Source: Streptosporangiaceae bacterium (GTDB lineage Bacteria; Actinomycetota; Actinomycetes; Streptosporangiales; Streptosporangiaceae). From it: a stretch of DNA of 15,317 bases. Positions 1 through 8,910 of this stretch are shown piece after piece; the stretch's first letter is position 1, and the number at the start of each line of letters is the position of its first letter. Where the stretch lies: contig JASHQP010000204.1 in assembly GCA_030039095.1 (NCBI GenBank), positions 1 through 15,317 on the forward strand, in the 5' to 3' direction. The notes under the pieces were generated by a model. It was not told the origin of the DNA, did no database searches, and worked only from the letters and a program-made list of their open reading frames with translations. Made by a program: the position numbers and the translations under genes.

Positions 1-1
1 T

Positions 2-1129
2 GAGATCCCGGCGCAGCCACAGCTGCCCGCCCAGCCCGCGGCCGTCGCCCACGCCCTGGCCGCACAGGCGCAGGATCCGCGGCAGGCGCAGGCTCCCGGT
101 GCGCAGCAGCCCCCTTCGCTCCCGGCGCAGCAGGCCCAGTTGGCCCCGCAGGCTCAGGCACTTGCTGGACCCCAGCCCGTGTCGCAGGCTCCTGCCCCGG
201 CACCGCAGGCTCCTGCCCCGGCACCGCGGCCTCCTGCCTCCGCACCCCAGGCTCCTGCCTCCGCTCAGCCGCAGGCCCAGGCCGCCCCCACGCCACCACC
301 CGGTTACGGGCCGGTGCCCGGCGGGCAGTGGCCGGCCGAGGCCGCCCCGAATCATGGCCGCCAGGGACCGCCCGGGCCCCAGATGCCGGCCCAGGCAGGC
401 CAGGGCGGTGGGCGGTTCGGGCCTGGTCAAGGCGATTACCGCGCGCCGAATCAGGCCGGGTCCGCCCAGGGCCGGTTCGGCGAGCTGCCCGCTCCACAGC
501 GGTATGACGGGCAGGGGCAGGGCCGGTACGCCGAGCCCCCCACCCAGGGCAGGTTCGCCGAGAACTCGGCCCCGGGCCAGTATGCCGAGGGACCGCCGTC
601 GGCGCGGTTTGCTGAAGGCCCAGGTCAGGGGGCGTACGGCGACGCGCCGGGACCGGCTCAGTATCCGCCCGGCCCACCCGCGCTACCCGCCCCGTCGGGC
701 GCGTTCGGCGCTGGCAGCGGCGGCCAGATGCCGTACCCGCCGCAGTACCCGGCGCTTCAGCCAGGTCAGCGTGGGGCATCGGGCCCGCCCGGATACCAGC
801 AGCAGCAGGAGCAGGGACCCTATAGCGGGCCGCAGTCGGCCGCTCACGCCAACCTCCCGGCGCCGGTGGCCCAGCCCATGGCGATCTCCCTCGCGGACGC
901 CGTGCAGGCCGCGCACGCCGAGGGGTTCGGTTTCGGGGACGCGGTGGCACGCGACGCGCCGGCCCTGTGGCTGGAGGCGGTCCTGGCCCGCAAGCCCCGG
1001 ATGCCGTCCGATCTCGAGGCCAGGCTGCTGCAGGGCTCGGCGCTGCCGATCGACTCGCTGCTCCACGACGAGGTCAGGCACTCGCTGCGCCGCGGCTTCT
1101 GGGATGCGCTCGAGCGCTCCCGCCGGTAG
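2..1129 (+). CDS. Pro/Gln/Ala/Gly-rich low-complexity protein (5'-truncated by window edge)
   Basis: The frame is already open at the first base and ends at TAG (1127-1129), so the start lies upstream; 375 residues are visible. I do not recognise the family. About the first 290 residues are low complexity: Pro/Ala/Gln repeats, then a Gly/Pro/Gln-rich stretch with regularly spaced Arg-aromatic motifs (RFGE, RYDG, RYAE, RFAE, QYAE, AYGD). This part is probably disordered. The last ~83 residues (from the Met codon at 878) look like an ordered, mainly helical domain ending in DEVRHSLRRGFWDALERSRR. No signal peptide or membrane segment is visible. A TPR-like gene follows after 60 bases on the same strand. 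The frame is supported by the coherent C-terminal domain; a competing Arg/Pro/Ser-rich frame looks like a shadow. The function is unknown; a scaffold or an assembly-prone protein are possibilities only. Confidence 0.75.
   Translation, partial: EIPAQPQLPAQPAAVAHALAAQAQDPRQAQAPGAQQPPSLPAQQAQLAPQAQALAGPQPVSQAPAPAPQAPAPAPRPPASAPQAPASAQPQAQAAPTPPPGYGPVPGGQWPAEAAPNHGRQGPPGPQMPAQAGQGGGRFGPGQGDYRAPNQAGSAQGRFGELPAPQRYDGQGQGRYAEPPTQGRFAENSAPGQYAEGPPSARFAEGPGQGAYGDAPGPAQYPPGPPALPAPSGAFGAGSGGQMPYPPQYPALQPGQRGASGPPGYQQQQEQGPYSGPQSAAHANLPAPVAQPMAISLADAVQAAHAEGFGFGDAVARDAPALWLEAVLARKPRMPSDLEARLLQGSALPIDSLLHDEVRHSLRRGFWDALERSRR
185..268 (+). repeat. Degenerate 21-bp tandem repeat encoding QAPAPAP
   Basis: Two exact adjacent copies of a 21-base unit beginning CAGGCTCCTGCCCCGGCACC lie at 185-205 and 206-226. 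At least two degenerate copies follow, encoding RPPASAP and QAPASAQ. The unit is a multiple of three, so copy-number changes would keep the frame. It lies in the disordered part of the low-complexity protein. Confidence 0.8.
407..667 (+). repeat. Degenerate peptide repeat, Arg/Gln-aromatic-x-acidic
   Basis: About ten short motifs of the form R/Q/D-F/Y-G/A-E/D occur in roughly 85 residues, separated by 5-15 residues of Gly, Pro and Gln. Examples are RFG, DYR, RFGE, RYDG, RYAE, RFAE, QYAE, RFAE and AYGD. The DNA is much less repetitive than the peptide, which suggests the protein pattern is kept rather than freshly duplicated. Confidence 0.65.
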
Positions 1130-1154
1130 CCCGTTTCTGTGCGCAAATGACGCG

Positions 1155-1189
1155 TTGTAGACCTGCTTCCGCCGGGTACCTTACGTAAC
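1155..1189 (+). promoter_or_regulatory. Candidate promoter for a leaderless transcript of the TPR-like gene
   Basis: A TANNNT-type -10 box (TACCTT, 1177-1182) lies 7 bases before the GTG start at 1190. A weak -35 (TTGTAG, 1155-1160; three of six bases of TTGACA) sits 16 bases further upstream. No purine-rich ribosome binding site precedes the GTG. A start point on or next to the first coding base fits leaderless genes, which are common in actinobacteria. The palindrome TTACGTAA (1181-1188) overlaps the -10 and start region and could be an operator or chance. Confidence 0.45.
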
Positions 1190-1798
1190 GTGCCTGTTCT
1201 GAGCCGCGAGGAATTCGACGCGATCGAGTTCGACGCCGCCGCCAGTGGCGACCACCAGACCGCCGCACGGCGAATGAGCAAGCTCGCCGTGATCGGAACT
1301 CAGACCGACTCGATGCCGCGCTCCGAGGCTTTCCTCCGGGCCGGCGAGCAGTGGCTGATGGCCGATGACCCGGCCGCGGCCGCAAGTGGCTTCCGGCTCG
1401 CCATGGCGGACGGCGGCCCGGTCTTCGTGGACCCGCGGGTGCCCCTCGCCCGTGCGCTGTTCCTGATGGACAAGGCCGCCGAGGCACAGTCGCTGCTCGA
1501 CAAGCTGAAATCCGAGGGCCGCCGGGAACCACGGATGTGCGACCTCGTCGCCGAGCTGCTGGTCGAGCGTTCTGACCTGTCCGGCGCGCTGGACTGGGCG
1601 ACGGCGGGGGTCGAACTGTGCCTGGAGCGCAGGCGCGGCGGCGACCCCGCGGCGCAGCGCGGGCCGGGCGCCGGCGCGACCGTAGCCAGCGACGACGCCG
1701 AGGCCGAACTGCGGCTGCTGCTGAGCCTTCGCTACCGCATTCGTAACGACCTGGGGCTTCCCGAGGACAGTTACGACGCGCTGCTCGATGAGGCGTGA
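1190..1798 (+). CDS. TPR-like helical repeat protein, probably cytoplasmic
   Basis: This GTG-started gene encodes 202 residues and ends in TGA. The middle (about residues 45-135) reads as successive helix pairs typical of tetratricopeptide repeats: [20 protein letters not shown], then a segment around [20 protein letters not shown], then a pair with [15 protein letters not shown]. Such folds usually mediate protein-protein contacts; no catalytic motif, signal peptide or membrane helix is visible. An Ala/Gly-rich linker lies at about residues 150-165, followed by a short C-terminal helix with [19 protein letters not shown]. No Shine-Dalgarno sequence precedes the GTG, but a -10 box lies 7 bases upstream, suggesting leaderless translation. 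The 3' end overlaps the convergent clpB 3' end by 28 bases. The exact family is not recognised. A chaperone-related role is suggested only by location. Confidence 0.75.
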   Translation: MPVLSREEFDAIEFDAAASGDHQTAARRMSKLAVIGTQTDSMPRSEAFLRAGEQWLMADDPAAAASGFRLAMADGGPVFVDPRVPLARALFLMDKAAEAQSLLDKLKSEGRREPRMCDLVAELLVERSDLSGALDWATAGVELCLERRRGGDPAAQRGPGAGATVASDDAEAELRLLLSLRYRIRNDLGLPEDSYDALLDEA

Positions 1799-4416
1799 GC
1801 GGTCGCAGACGCCGCCGGGGCCGGTCGCACCGACAGGATGTCGGCGTCCTCGTCGAGATCAACGAGCACGGTGTCGCCGTCGGTGATCTCGCCGGCCAGC
1901 AGCTTGCGGGCTAGCTGGTCACCGATTGCCGACTGGATCAGCCTGCGCAGCGGCCTGGCGCCGTAGACCGGGTCGAATCCGGTGACGGCCAGCCATTCCC
2001 TGGCGGCCGGCGTGACCTCGAGCGCCAGCCGGCGGCTGGCCAGCCGCCGGACCAGCGTGGCCACCTGCAGGTCGACGATCTCGGCGAGCTCCTCTGTGGA
2101 CAGCGCGTCGAAGAGGATCACGTCGTCGAGCCGGTTCAGGAACTCCGGCTTGAACGTGCCCCGGACCACGTTCATCACCGCGTCCTTCTTGGCCGTCTCG
2201 TCCAGCGAGGGGTCCGCGATGAACTGCGAGCCCAGGTTGGACGTGAGGATCAGGATCGTGTTCCGGAAGTCGACCGTGCGGCCCTGGCCGTCGGTGAGCC
2301 GTCCGTCGTCCAGCACCTGCAGCAGGATGTCGAAGACCTCCTGGTGCGCCTTTTCCACCTCGTCCAGCAGGATCACGCAGTACGGACGCCGCCGCACCGC
2401 CTCGGTGAGCTGACCGCCCTCCTCGTAGCCGACGTAGCCGGGGGGCGCCCCGACCAGCCTGGCCACCGAGTGCCGCTCGGAGTACTCGCTCATGTCGATG
2501 CGGACGATCGCCCGCTCGTCGTCGAACAGGAACTCCGCGAGGGCCTTGGCCAGCTCCGTCTTACCGACGCCCGTCGGCCCGAGGAACAGGAACGATCCCG
2601 ACGGGCGGTCCGGGTCCGAGATGCCCGCCCGCGACCTGCGGACGGCGTCCGACACGGCCTGAACGGCGCGGGTCTGGCCGACGAGCCGCCGGCCGAGCTC
2701 GGATTCCATCCGCAGCAGCTTGCCGGTCTCGCCTTCGAGCAGCCGGCCGGCGGGTATGCCCGTCCACGACGCCACCACGTCGGCGACGTCGTCGGGACCG
2801 ACCTCTTCCTTGACCATCGGCGCGTCCGGTGCCTCGGAGACCTCGGCGTTCTCGTTCGCCGCGGCTTCCTCGATCTCGCGCTCCAGCGTCGGGATCTCTC
2901 CGTAGATCAGCCGTGAGGCGGTCGCGTAGTCCGCGTCACGCTGGGCACGCTCGGCCTCGCCCCGCTTGTCATCCAGGAGCTTCTTCAGCTCGCCGACCTT
3001 GTTCAGGCCGGCCTTTTCGCGCTCCCACCGGGCGATCAGCGCGGTCAGCTGCTCCTGGCGGTCGGCCAGGTCGGCACGCAGCCGCTCCAGCCGCTCCTTG
3101 CTGGCCGGGTCGGCCTCCCGCTCGAGCGCCATCTCTTCCATTTTCATCCGGTCGACGGCGCGCTGCAGTTCGTCGATCTCCACCGGCCGGGAGTCGATCT
3201 CCATGCGGAGCCGGGACGCCGCCTCATCGACCAGGTCGATGGCCTTGTCCGGGAGGAACCGCGCGGTGATGTACCGGTCCGACAGGGTGGCGGCCGCGAC
3301 CAGGGCGGCATCGGAGATCTGCACCTGGTGGTGCGCCTCGTACCGGCCCTTGAGCCCGCGCAGGATCGCGATCGTGTCCTCGACCGACGGCTCGCCGACG
3401 AAGATCTGCTGGAACCGGCGCTCCAGGGCCGGGTCCTTCTCGATCCGCTCGCGGTACTCATCGAGCGTCGTGGCCCCGACCATCCGCAGCTCGCCGCGGG
3501 CCAGCATCGGCTTGAGCATGTTTCCGGCGTCCATGGCGCCCTCGGCGGCGCCGGCGCCCACGACCGTGTGCAGTTCGTCGATGAACGTGATGACCTGGCC
3601 GTCGCTCTCCTTGATCTCGGCCAGGACAGCCTTCAGCCGCTCCTCGAATTCGCCGCGGTACTTGGCACCCGCCACCATCGAGCCCAGGTCGAGCGCGACC
3701 ACGCGCTTGTTCCTGAGCGACTCGGGCACGTCGCCGGCCACGATCCGCTGGGCAAGGCCCTCGACCACGGCGGTCTTGCCGACACCGGGCTCGCCGATCA
3801 GCACCGGATTGTTCTTGGTACGCCGGGACAGCACCTGAATCACCCGGCGGATCTCGGCGTCACGGCCGATGACCGGGTCCAGCTTGCCCTCTCGGGCGCT
3901 GCGGGTCAGGTCGATCCCGTACTTCTCCAGCGCCTGGTACGTGCCCTCCGGGTCCTGGCTCGTGACCTTGGCGGACCCGCGGACCTTTTCGAACGCGGCA
4001 AGCAGCTCGTCCGGTCCCGCGCCGGCCTCGCGCAGCACGGTTGCCGCCTGGCCGCCGTCGGTCGCCAGGCCCACGAGCAGGTGCTCGGTGGAGATGTACT
4101 CATCGCCCATCTCGCCGGCCCGCTTCTCCGCGGTGCTGAGCGCCGCCAGCAGCGGCCGTGAGGTCTCCGGCGCGCTCAGCGTGGCGCCGGCCGCCCTCGG
4201 CAGCCTGGCCAGCCGGTCGCTGACGGTCTTCGCCATCGCGTCCGGGTCGGCGCCCACCGCCTGCAGCAGCGGGTATGCCGTTCCCTCGTTCTTCTGGGTG
4301 ATCAGCGCGGCGAGCAGGTGCAGGCCGTCGACGCTCGGGTTCCCGGCCGCCGCAGCGGCCCGGACCGCCTCGGACAGCGCCTCCTGGCTCTTCCGCGTGA
4401 ATTTCTCGTTAGCCAT
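1771..4416 (-). CDS. clpB: ATP-dependent disaggregase ClpB (Hsp100)
   Basis: ClpB is a cytoplasmic hexameric AAA+ machine that pulls polypeptides out of aggregates and works with DnaK, DnaJ and GrpE. The 881-residue product has the full domain order: a Clp N-domain with two repeats (about 1-150), AAA-1 with Walker A GEPGVGKT (208-215) and Walker B ending D280-E281, a charged coiled-coil middle domain (about 400-525) that marks ClpB rather than ClpA or ClpC, then AAA-2 with Walker A GPTGVGKT (613-620) and Walker B VILLDE (681-686). Length is close to the usual 850-880; the end is an Ala/Ser-rich tail. The ATG lies inside the last codons of hspR (8-base overlap) and the ribosome site is weak (GCGAGAAAC), so translation is probably coupled to hspR. 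I see no promoter of its own. The gene ends 28 bases inside the convergent TPR-like gene. Confidence 0.98.
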   Translation of the reverse strand: MANEKFTRKSQEALSEAVRAAAAAGNPSVDGLHLLAALITQKNEGTAYPLLQAVGADPDAMAKTVSDRLARLPRAAGATLSAPETSRPLLAALSTAEKRAGEMGDEYISTEHLLVGLATDGGQAATVLREAGAGPDELLAAFEKVRGSAKVTSQDPEGTYQALEKYGIDLTRSAREGKLDPVIGRDAEIRRVIQVLSRRTKNNPVLIGEPGVGKTAVVEGLAQRIVAGDVPESLRNKRVVALDLGSMVAGAKYRGEFEERLKAVLAEIKESDGQVITFIDELHTVVGAGAAEGAMDAGNMLKPMLARGELRMVGATTLDEYRERIEKDPALERRFQQIFVGEPSVEDTIAILRGLKGRYEAHHQVQISDAALVAAATLSDRYITARFLPDKAIDLVDEAASRLRMEIDSRPVEIDELQRAVDRMKMEEMALEREADPASKERLERLRADLADRQEQLTALIARWEREKAGLNKVGELKKLLDDKRGEAERAQRDADYATASRLIYGEIPTLEREIEEAAANENAEVSEAPDAPMVKEEVGPDDVADVVASWTGIPAGRLLEGETGKLLRMESELGRRLVGQTRAVQAVSDAVRRSRAGISDPDRPSGSFLFLGPTGVGKTELAKALAEFLFDDERAIVRIDMSEYSERHSVARLVGAPPGYVGYEEGGQLTEAVRRRPYCVILLDEVEKAHQEVFDILLQVLDDGRLTDGQGRTVDFRNTILILTSNLGSQFIADPSLDETAKKDAVMNVVRGTFKPEFLNRLDDVILFDALSTEELAEIVDLQVATLVRRLASRRLALEVTPAAREWLAVTGFDPVYGARPLRRLIQSAIGDQLARKLLAGEITDGDTVLVDLDEDADILSVRPAPAASATAHASSSSAS

Positions 4417-4942
4417 CGTTTGTTTCTCGCAAGTCTGCGGTTCGTCCTAGTGCCCCCGCCCCGGGCCGGCCCTCACCGGACCGCGCCGCACGGGCTGGTG
4501 GCTGAGCGGTTACTGATACGTCCGACCGGCGCACCGGGACCAGGTCGGCACCCTTGTTCCGGCTCCGCAGCAGGCCGGCCAGCCGGGCTGCCACGGCGCG
4601 CGTGGACTCGAGCTCCGCGCGGAGCTGGGCGATCTCGGCGTGCAGTTCGGCCAGCCGCACCCGGTTGCGCTGCTCGGCGTCCTCGAGCTCGAGGATCCGC
4701 TTGATCCCGGAGAGGTTGACGCCCTCTACCTGGGACAGTCGCTGGACCTCGCGCAGGGCCAGAACGTCACGCAGCGAGTAACGCCTGCCGCCGCCCGCGG
4801 ACCGGCCGGGCGATACCAGGCCCAGCCGGTCGTAGGCACGCAGCGTCTGGGCATGCAGCCCGGATAGCTGCGCGGCCACGGAGATGACATACACGGGCGT
4901 GTCATCCGACAGGTCGAACTGGATCATGTCATCTCCTTCCAT
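4409..4942 (-). CDS. hspR: HspR, MerR-family heat-shock repressor
   Basis: HspR represses the actinobacterial dnaK operon by binding HAIR inverted repeats, with DnaK as co-repressor. The product (177 residues) has the MerR-type winged helix at about 17-86: [20 protein letters not shown] followed by DRLGLVSP and [13 protein letters not shown], which closely matches known HspR. A coiled coil follows at about 87-125. The C-terminal ~50 residues are Arg/Ala/Gly-rich, longer than in many HspR proteins and probably disordered. The ATG at 4942 has GGAGGA 7 bases upstream and gives the typical acidic start MEGDD. A second in-frame ATG at 4927 also has a good ribosome site (AAGGAG), so a product five residues shorter is possible. 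The gene lies 51 bases after dnaJ and its TAA falls inside clpB, making it an autoregulated fourth cistron. Confidence 0.96.
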   Translation of the reverse strand: MEGDDMIQFDLSDDTPVYVISVAAQLSGLHAQTLRAYDRLGLVSPGRSAGGGRRYSLRDVLALREVQRLSQVEGVNLSGIKRILELEDAEQRNRVRLAELHAEIAQLRAELESTRAVAARLAGLLRSRNKGADLVPVRRSDVSVTAQPPARAARSGEGRPGAGALGRTADLRETNDG

Positions 4943-4993
4943 GTGGCCGTCCTCCTCCCGCTGCTCCTCGTTCCCGACGCGTGTTCACACAGC

Positions 4994-6160
4994 TCACACG
5001 GCCTTGGCCCGGCGCAGCAGATCGTCGCGCTGGTCCTCGCCGGGCGCCAGCTTCCTGAGCGTCTCCAGCGCCTCGCGGGCCTCGCCGTCGAGGTCCTTGG
5101 GGACCCGCACGTCGACGGTGACCAGCAGGTCTCCGTAGGTGCTGTCCTGGCGCCGCACGCCCTTGCCGCGGACGCGGAAGGTGCGCCCGTTGGGCGTGCC
5201 CGGCGGAATCCGCAGGCTGACCGGCATGCCGCCGTGCGTGGGCACCTTGATCTCGGCGCCCAGCGCGGCCTCCGGCAGCGTGATCGGAACGGTGATGGTC
5301 AGGTTGTGGCCGGACCTTCCGAAGACCGGATGCGAGGCGACGTGCACGCGCACGTACAGGTCTCCGGCCGGCCCGCCGCGCTCACCCGGGGCGCCCTTGC
5401 CCTTGAGCTTGATCCGCTGGCCGTCGGCGACCCCCGCGGGAATGCGCGCCTGGATCGTCCTGGTGCTCATCGCCCGCCCGCTGCCCGAGCAGACCGGGCA
5501 CGGGTCGTCAACGACGAGCCCGCGGCCGCGGCAGGTCTTGCAGGGCTCCGAGAACGCGAAGTTGCCCAGGTTCCTGCTGCCCTGGCCGGTGCCCTCGCAG
5601 GTGGGACACACCCTGGGGACGGTGCCGGCCTTGGCCCCCGTGCCCATGCACGCCTTGCACGGGCCTTCGCCGGCCAGGCTCAGCGCCACGGTCGAGCCGT
5701 TGATCGCGTCGGCGAAGCTGAGCGACGCCTCGGTCTCAACGTCGGCGCCGCGCCGGGGGCGCTGCTGCTGGGTGGAGCGCCCGCCGCCGAACACGCCGCC
5801 GAGCAGGTCACCCAGCCGTCCCCCGGTGCCGCCTGTGCCGCCGGGTGCATTGCCGAACAGGTCACCGAGATCAAAGTTGTAGCCGCCACCGCCGCCGCCC
5901 GACCCGGGCATCCGGACGCCGCCGCCGAAGAGCGAGCGCGCGTCGTCGTACTCCTTGCGCCGCTTCTCGTCGGACAGGACGTTGTAGGCCTCGGAGATCT
6001 CCTTGAAGCGCTCCTCGGCACCCGCGTCGCCCTTGTTCGCGTCCGGGTGGTACTTGCGGGCCAGCTTGCGGTATGACTTCTTGATCTCGTCAGGACTGGC
6101 GCTCTTGGCGACGCCGAGGACCTTGTAGTAGTCCTTCTCGAGGAAGTCCTTGGTACTCAT
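4994..6160 (-). CDS. dnaJ: DnaJ (Hsp40), zinc-binding type I co-chaperone
   Basis: DnaJ delivers unfolded clients to DnaK and stimulates its ATPase. The 388-residue product is a complete type I protein: J domain at about 10-75 with the HPD motif at 38-40, a Gly/Phe-rich linker at about 78-130, four CxxCxGxG zinc motifs (168-175, 185-192, 207-214, 221-228) and C-terminal client-binding beta domains to the end. All eight zinc-ligand cysteines are present. The N-terminal [17 protein letters not shown] resembles the dnaK-linked DnaJ1 of other actinomycetes. The ATG is preceded by AGGAGGAAC at a good distance. The gene starts 21 bases after grpE and is followed after 51 bases by hspR, as expected of a shared transcript. 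Confidence 0.98.
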   Translation of the reverse strand: MSTKDFLEKDYYKVLGVAKSASPDEIKKSYRKLARKYHPDANKGDAGAEERFKEISEAYNVLSDEKRRKEYDDARSLFGGGVRMPGSGGGGGGYNFDLGDLFGNAPGGTGGTGGRLGDLLGGVFGGGRSTQQQRPRRGADVETEASLSFADAINGSTVALSLAGEGPCKACMGTGAKAGTVPRVCPTCEGTGQGSRNLGNFAFSEPCKTCRGRGLVVDDPCPVCSGSGRAMSTRTIQARIPAGVADGQRIKLKGKGAPGERGGPAGDLYVRVHVASHPVFGRSGHNLTITVPITLPEAALGAEIKVPTHGGMPVSLRIPPGTPNGRTFRVRGKGVRRQDSTYGDLLVTVDVRVPKDLDGEAREALETLRKLAPGEDQRDDLLRRAKAV

Positions 6161-6181
6161 CAGGTTCCTCCTCGTCTGGTC

Positions 6182-6970
6182 TCAGTCGCCACCGCGGTCG
6201 TCAGCCGGATGGTAGGTACTTGCGTCGTCTCCGGCGCCTTCGTCTTCATCTGCCTGGCCGGGCTCGGCCACCGCAACCCGCGCCGGGCGCAGGATCCGGT
6301 CACCGACCTTGTAGCCGGGCTGCAGGATGCGCACGCACGTCGTCTCGGTCACGTCCGGTGAGTACGAGTGCATGAGCGCATCGTGCAGGTTCGGGTCGAA
6401 CAAGTCCCCGTCCTCCCCGTAGCTGTTCAGGCCCAGCTTGACGGTTGCCGCCTCCAGTGACTCGGCGACCGACTTGAACCCGCCGGAAAGCTCTCCGTGC
6501 TCCCTGGCCCGGCCGATGTCGTCCAGGACGGGAAGCAGCTCGGTGAGCACGTTGGCGAGTGCCTGCTCACGGACGGCCATGCGGTCTCGCTCGACCCGCT
6601 TGCGGTAGTTGGCGTACTCCGCCTGCAGCCGCTGCAAGTCCGCCGTGCGCTCGGCGAGCTGAGCTGTCATCTTCTCCACCTCGGCGTCCCGCTCGGCCCG
6701 GTTGGCCGCGGCGGGAGCCGGTCCGTTGTCATGGTTGCCACTGCCCTGCGCGTCCCGGGCGGGCTGGCCGTCTCCGGGGTTTCCCCCGGAGACGCCGCCC
6801 GGCCTGGACACCGCGTGCTTGCCCGGCCGGGGCTGGGCGGGCCCGCGCTGCGGGCCCGCCTGGCCCTGGCCAGGGTCGCGGCCGCTGTCGCGCACCTGAC
6901 CCGTTACCGGGTCGATGCGACGTCGGTCGCGGATGACCGGGCCCTGGCTTTCCTCGTCGGAAGACCTCAT
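6182..6970 (-). CDS. grpE: GrpE, nucleotide exchange factor of DnaK
   Basis: GrpE releases ADP from DnaK to restart the chaperone cycle. The 262-residue product has the long dimerising helix (about 93-150, including LQAEYANYRKRVERDR), the four-helix-bundle region (LLPVLDDIGRAREHGEL) and the C-terminal beta wing (about 190-240, with DPNLHDALMHSY and ILQPGYKVGDRILRPARVAV). Before them lies a long Gly/Pro/Gln/Arg-rich, probably disordered N-terminal arm of about 90 residues, much longer than in E. coli GrpE (197 residues in total); long arms are common in actinomycetes. The C-terminus is acidic. The ATG shares one base with the dnaK stop (TGATG), and AAGGTGG lies just upstream, so translation is likely coupled to dnaK. 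Confidence 0.97.
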   Translation of the reverse strand: MRSSDEESQGPVIRDRRRIDPVTGQVRDSGRDPGQGQAGPQRGPAQPRPGKHAVSRPGGVSGGNPGDGQPARDAQGSGNHDNGPAPAAANRAERDAEVEKMTAQLAERTADLQRLQAEYANYRKRVERDRMAVREQALANVLTELLPVLDDIGRAREHGELSGGFKSVAESLEAATVKLGLNSYGEDGDLFDPNLHDALMHSYSPDVTETTCVRILQPGYKVGDRILRPARVAVAEPGQADEDEGAGDDASTYHPADDRGGD

Positions 6971-8832
6971 CAGGCGGCGCCACCTTCGGCGGGCTTGTCG
7001 TCGTCGACGATCTCGGCCTCGACGACGTCATCGTCACCGGACGTGTCCTCCTGGCCCGTCGCGCCCTCGGCGCCGCCCGCCGCGCTCGCGGCCTGCTGCG
7101 ACTGGGCGTAGATGGCGGTACCCATCTTCTGGCTGACCTGTGCCGCCTGCTCACTGGCGGTCCGGATCGCCTCGGTGTCGGTGCCCTCGAGCGTCCTCTT
7201 CAGCTCGGCGATCGCGGACTCGACCTCGGACTTGACGTCGTCGGGAACCTTGTCAGCGTTCTCGGCGAGGAACTTCTCCGTGGTGTAGGCGAGACTCTCG
7301 GCGCGGTTGCGGACCTCAGCCTCCTCGCGGCGCTGGCGGTCCTCCTCCGCATACTTCTCGGCGTCGGCCATCATCCGCTCGATGTCGTCCTTCGCCAGCG
7401 CGGAGCCGCCCGTGATCTGCACGGACTGCTGCTTGCCCGTCCCGAGGTCCTTGGCGGAGACGTTCACGATGCCGTTCGCGTCGATGTCGAAGGTGACCTC
7501 GATCTGCGGGATGCCGCGCGGCGCGGGCGCAAGCCCGGCCAGCTCGAACATGCCGAGCTTCTTGTTGTACGCAGCGATCTCGCGCTCGCCCTGGAACACC
7601 TGGATCTGCACGGACGGCTGGTTGTCCTCGGCCGTGGTGAAGATCTCCGACCGCTTGGTCGGGATCGTGGTGTTGCGCTCGATGAGCTTGGTGAAGATGC
7701 CGCCCTTGGTCTCGATCCCCAGCGACAGCGGGGTCACGTCGAGCAGCAGGACGTCCTTGACCTCACCCTTCAGCACGCCGGCCTGCAGCGAAGCACCGAC
7801 CGCCACGACCTCGTCCGGGTTGACGCCCTTGTTCGGCTCCTTGCCGCCGGTCAGGTCCTTGACCAGGTCAACCACGGCGGGCATCCGGGTGGAACCGCCG
7901 ACCAGCACCACGTGCTGGATGGCGTCCAGCTTGATCCCGGCGTCCTTGATCACCTGCTGGAACGGCCCCTTGCAGCGATCGAGCAGGTCAGAGGTCATCT
8001 TCTGGAACTCGGCCCGGGACAGCTTGGTGTCCAGGTGCAGCGGGCCCTGATCCGAGTGGGTGATGTAGGGCAGGTTGATCTGCGACTCGTTGGTCTGGGA
8101 GAGCTCGATCTTGGTCTTCTCCGCGGTCTCCCGCAGCCGCTGCAGCGCCATCTTGTCCTTGGACAGGTCGATGCCGTAGCTGTTCTTGAAGTCCTTGACC
8201 AGCCAGTCCACGATCCGCTGGTCCCAGTCGTCGCCACCGAGGTGATTGTCGCCGCTGGTGGCCTTGACCTCCACGACGCCCTCGCCGACCTCGAGCAGGG
8301 AGACGTCAAAGGTGCCGCCACCCAGGTCGAAGACCAGGATCGTGGCCTCGTTGTCCTTGTCCAGGTGGTACGCCAGGGCAGCCGAGGTGGGCTCGTTGAT
8401 GATGCGGAGCACGTTCAGGCCCGCGATCTGGCCGGCCTCCTTGGTCGCCTGCCGCTGCGCGTCGCTGAAGTACGCCGGAACGGTGATCACCGCGTCGGTG
8501 ATGGTCTCGCCCAGGTACGACTCGGCGTCCCTCTTCAGCTTCTGCAGGATGAAGGCGCTGATCTGCTGCGCCGTAAACTTCTTGCCGTCGATGGAGACGT
8601 TCCAGTCGGTGCCCATCTGGCGCTTGACCGAGCGGATCGTCCGGTCCACGTTGGTCACGGCCTGCCGCTTGGCGACCTCGCCGACGAGCACTTCGCCGTT
8701 CTTCGCGAAGGCGACGACGGACGGCGTGGTCCGCGAGCCTTCCGCGTTCGCTATGACCGTGGGCTCGCCGCCCTCGAGAACTGCGACGACGGAGTTGGTC
8801 GTTCCCAGGTCAATGCCTACCGCTCGTGCCAT
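6970..8832 (-). CDS. dnaK: DnaK (Hsp70) chaperone
   Basis: DnaK is the cytoplasmic Hsp70 that binds exposed hydrophobic segments in an ATP cycle driven by DnaJ and GrpE; with HspR it also acts as co-repressor of this operon. The 620-residue product has phosphate-1 motif GIDLGTTNS (6-14), the phosphate-2 region [15 protein letters not shown], the adenosine motif [11 protein letters not shown], the linker [13 protein letters not shown], a beta-sandwich substrate domain, a helical lid and the usual acidic tail ([20 protein letters not shown]). Length is normal. I chose the ATG at 8832 because [14 protein letters not shown] is the standard N-terminus and AAGGA lies about 10 bases upstream. The frame stays open further upstream only as a GC-rich artefact crossing the promoter. 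It is the first gene of the operon and its stop overlaps the grpE start. Confidence 0.99.
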   Translation of the reverse strand: MARAVGIDLGTTNSVVAVLEGGEPTVIANAEGSRTTPSVVAFAKNGEVLVGEVAKRQAVTNVDRTIRSVKRQMGTDWNVSIDGKKFTAQQISAFILQKLKRDAESYLGETITDAVITVPAYFSDAQRQATKEAGQIAGLNVLRIINEPTSAALAYHLDKDNEATILVFDLGGGTFDVSLLEVGEGVVEVKATSGDNHLGGDDWDQRIVDWLVKDFKNSYGIDLSKDKMALQRLRETAEKTKIELSQTNESQINLPYITHSDQGPLHLDTKLSRAEFQKMTSDLLDRCKGPFQQVIKDAGIKLDAIQHVVLVGGSTRMPAVVDLVKDLTGGKEPNKGVNPDEVVAVGASLQAGVLKGEVKDVLLLDVTPLSLGIETKGGIFTKLIERNTTIPTKRSEIFTTAEDNQPSVQIQVFQGEREIAAYNKKLGMFELAGLAPAPRGIPQIEVTFDIDANGIVNVSAKDLGTGKQQSVQITGGSALAKDDIERMMADAEKYAEEDRQRREEAEVRNRAESLAYTTEKFLAENADKVPDDVKSEVESAIAELKRTLEGTDTEAIRTASEQAAQVSQKMGTAIYAQSQQAASAAGGAEGATGQEDTSGDDDVVEAEIVDDDKPAEGGAA

Positions 8833-8862
8833 GAGTTCAGTCCTTGTGTGTCGTGTTGCTAA

Positions 8863-8883
8863 GTTGAGTCTTGTCGGCGCAAG
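8863..8883. promoter_or_regulatory. HAIR-like HspR operator overlapping the dnaK -10 and start region
   Basis: GTTGAGT-N7-GCGCAAG matches the HspR consensus CTTGAGT-N7-ACTCAAG at 11 of 14 positions with exact 7-base spacing. It covers part of the proposed dnaK -10 box and the expected transcription start, where bound repressor would block initiation. Confidence 0.7.
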
Positions 8884-8910
8884 TTTGCCACGTTGCGGTC
8901 TGCCTGGCAA
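8882..8910 (-). promoter_or_regulatory. Candidate vegetative promoter of the dnaK operon
   Basis: On the minus strand TTGCCA (8910-8905; five of six bases of TTGACA) is followed after exactly 17 bases by CAAACT (8887-8882; three of six bases of TATAAT). The predicted start is near 8875, giving a leader of roughly 42 bases. The placement between two HAIR-like sites supports the call. The -10 is weak, so a start-site experiment could move it. Confidence 0.5.

Noticed and set aside
99..1160. 353-residue Arg/Pro/Ser-rich frame overlapping the low-complexity gene
   Set aside because: It has extreme Arg content and no ordered part. The competing frame ends in a plausible folded domain.
2966..4161. 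Long open frames antisense to clpB
   Set aside because: They are low-complexity Ser/Arg/Ala shadows of a clearly coding clpB.
4417..4440. Possible separate HspR site in front of clpB
   Set aside because: CTTGCGAG is only a loose half-site match, has no partner arm at the right spacing and lies in hspR coding sequence.
4943..6076. 377-residue open frame antisense to dnaJ
   Set aside because: The composition is Ala/Gly/Arg/Val-biased without domains, and dnaJ on the other strand is certain.
7912..8862. 316-residue open frame antisense to dnaK
   Set aside because: This is a common shadow in GC-rich dnaK genes, caused by biased third codon positions. It has no recognisable domain.
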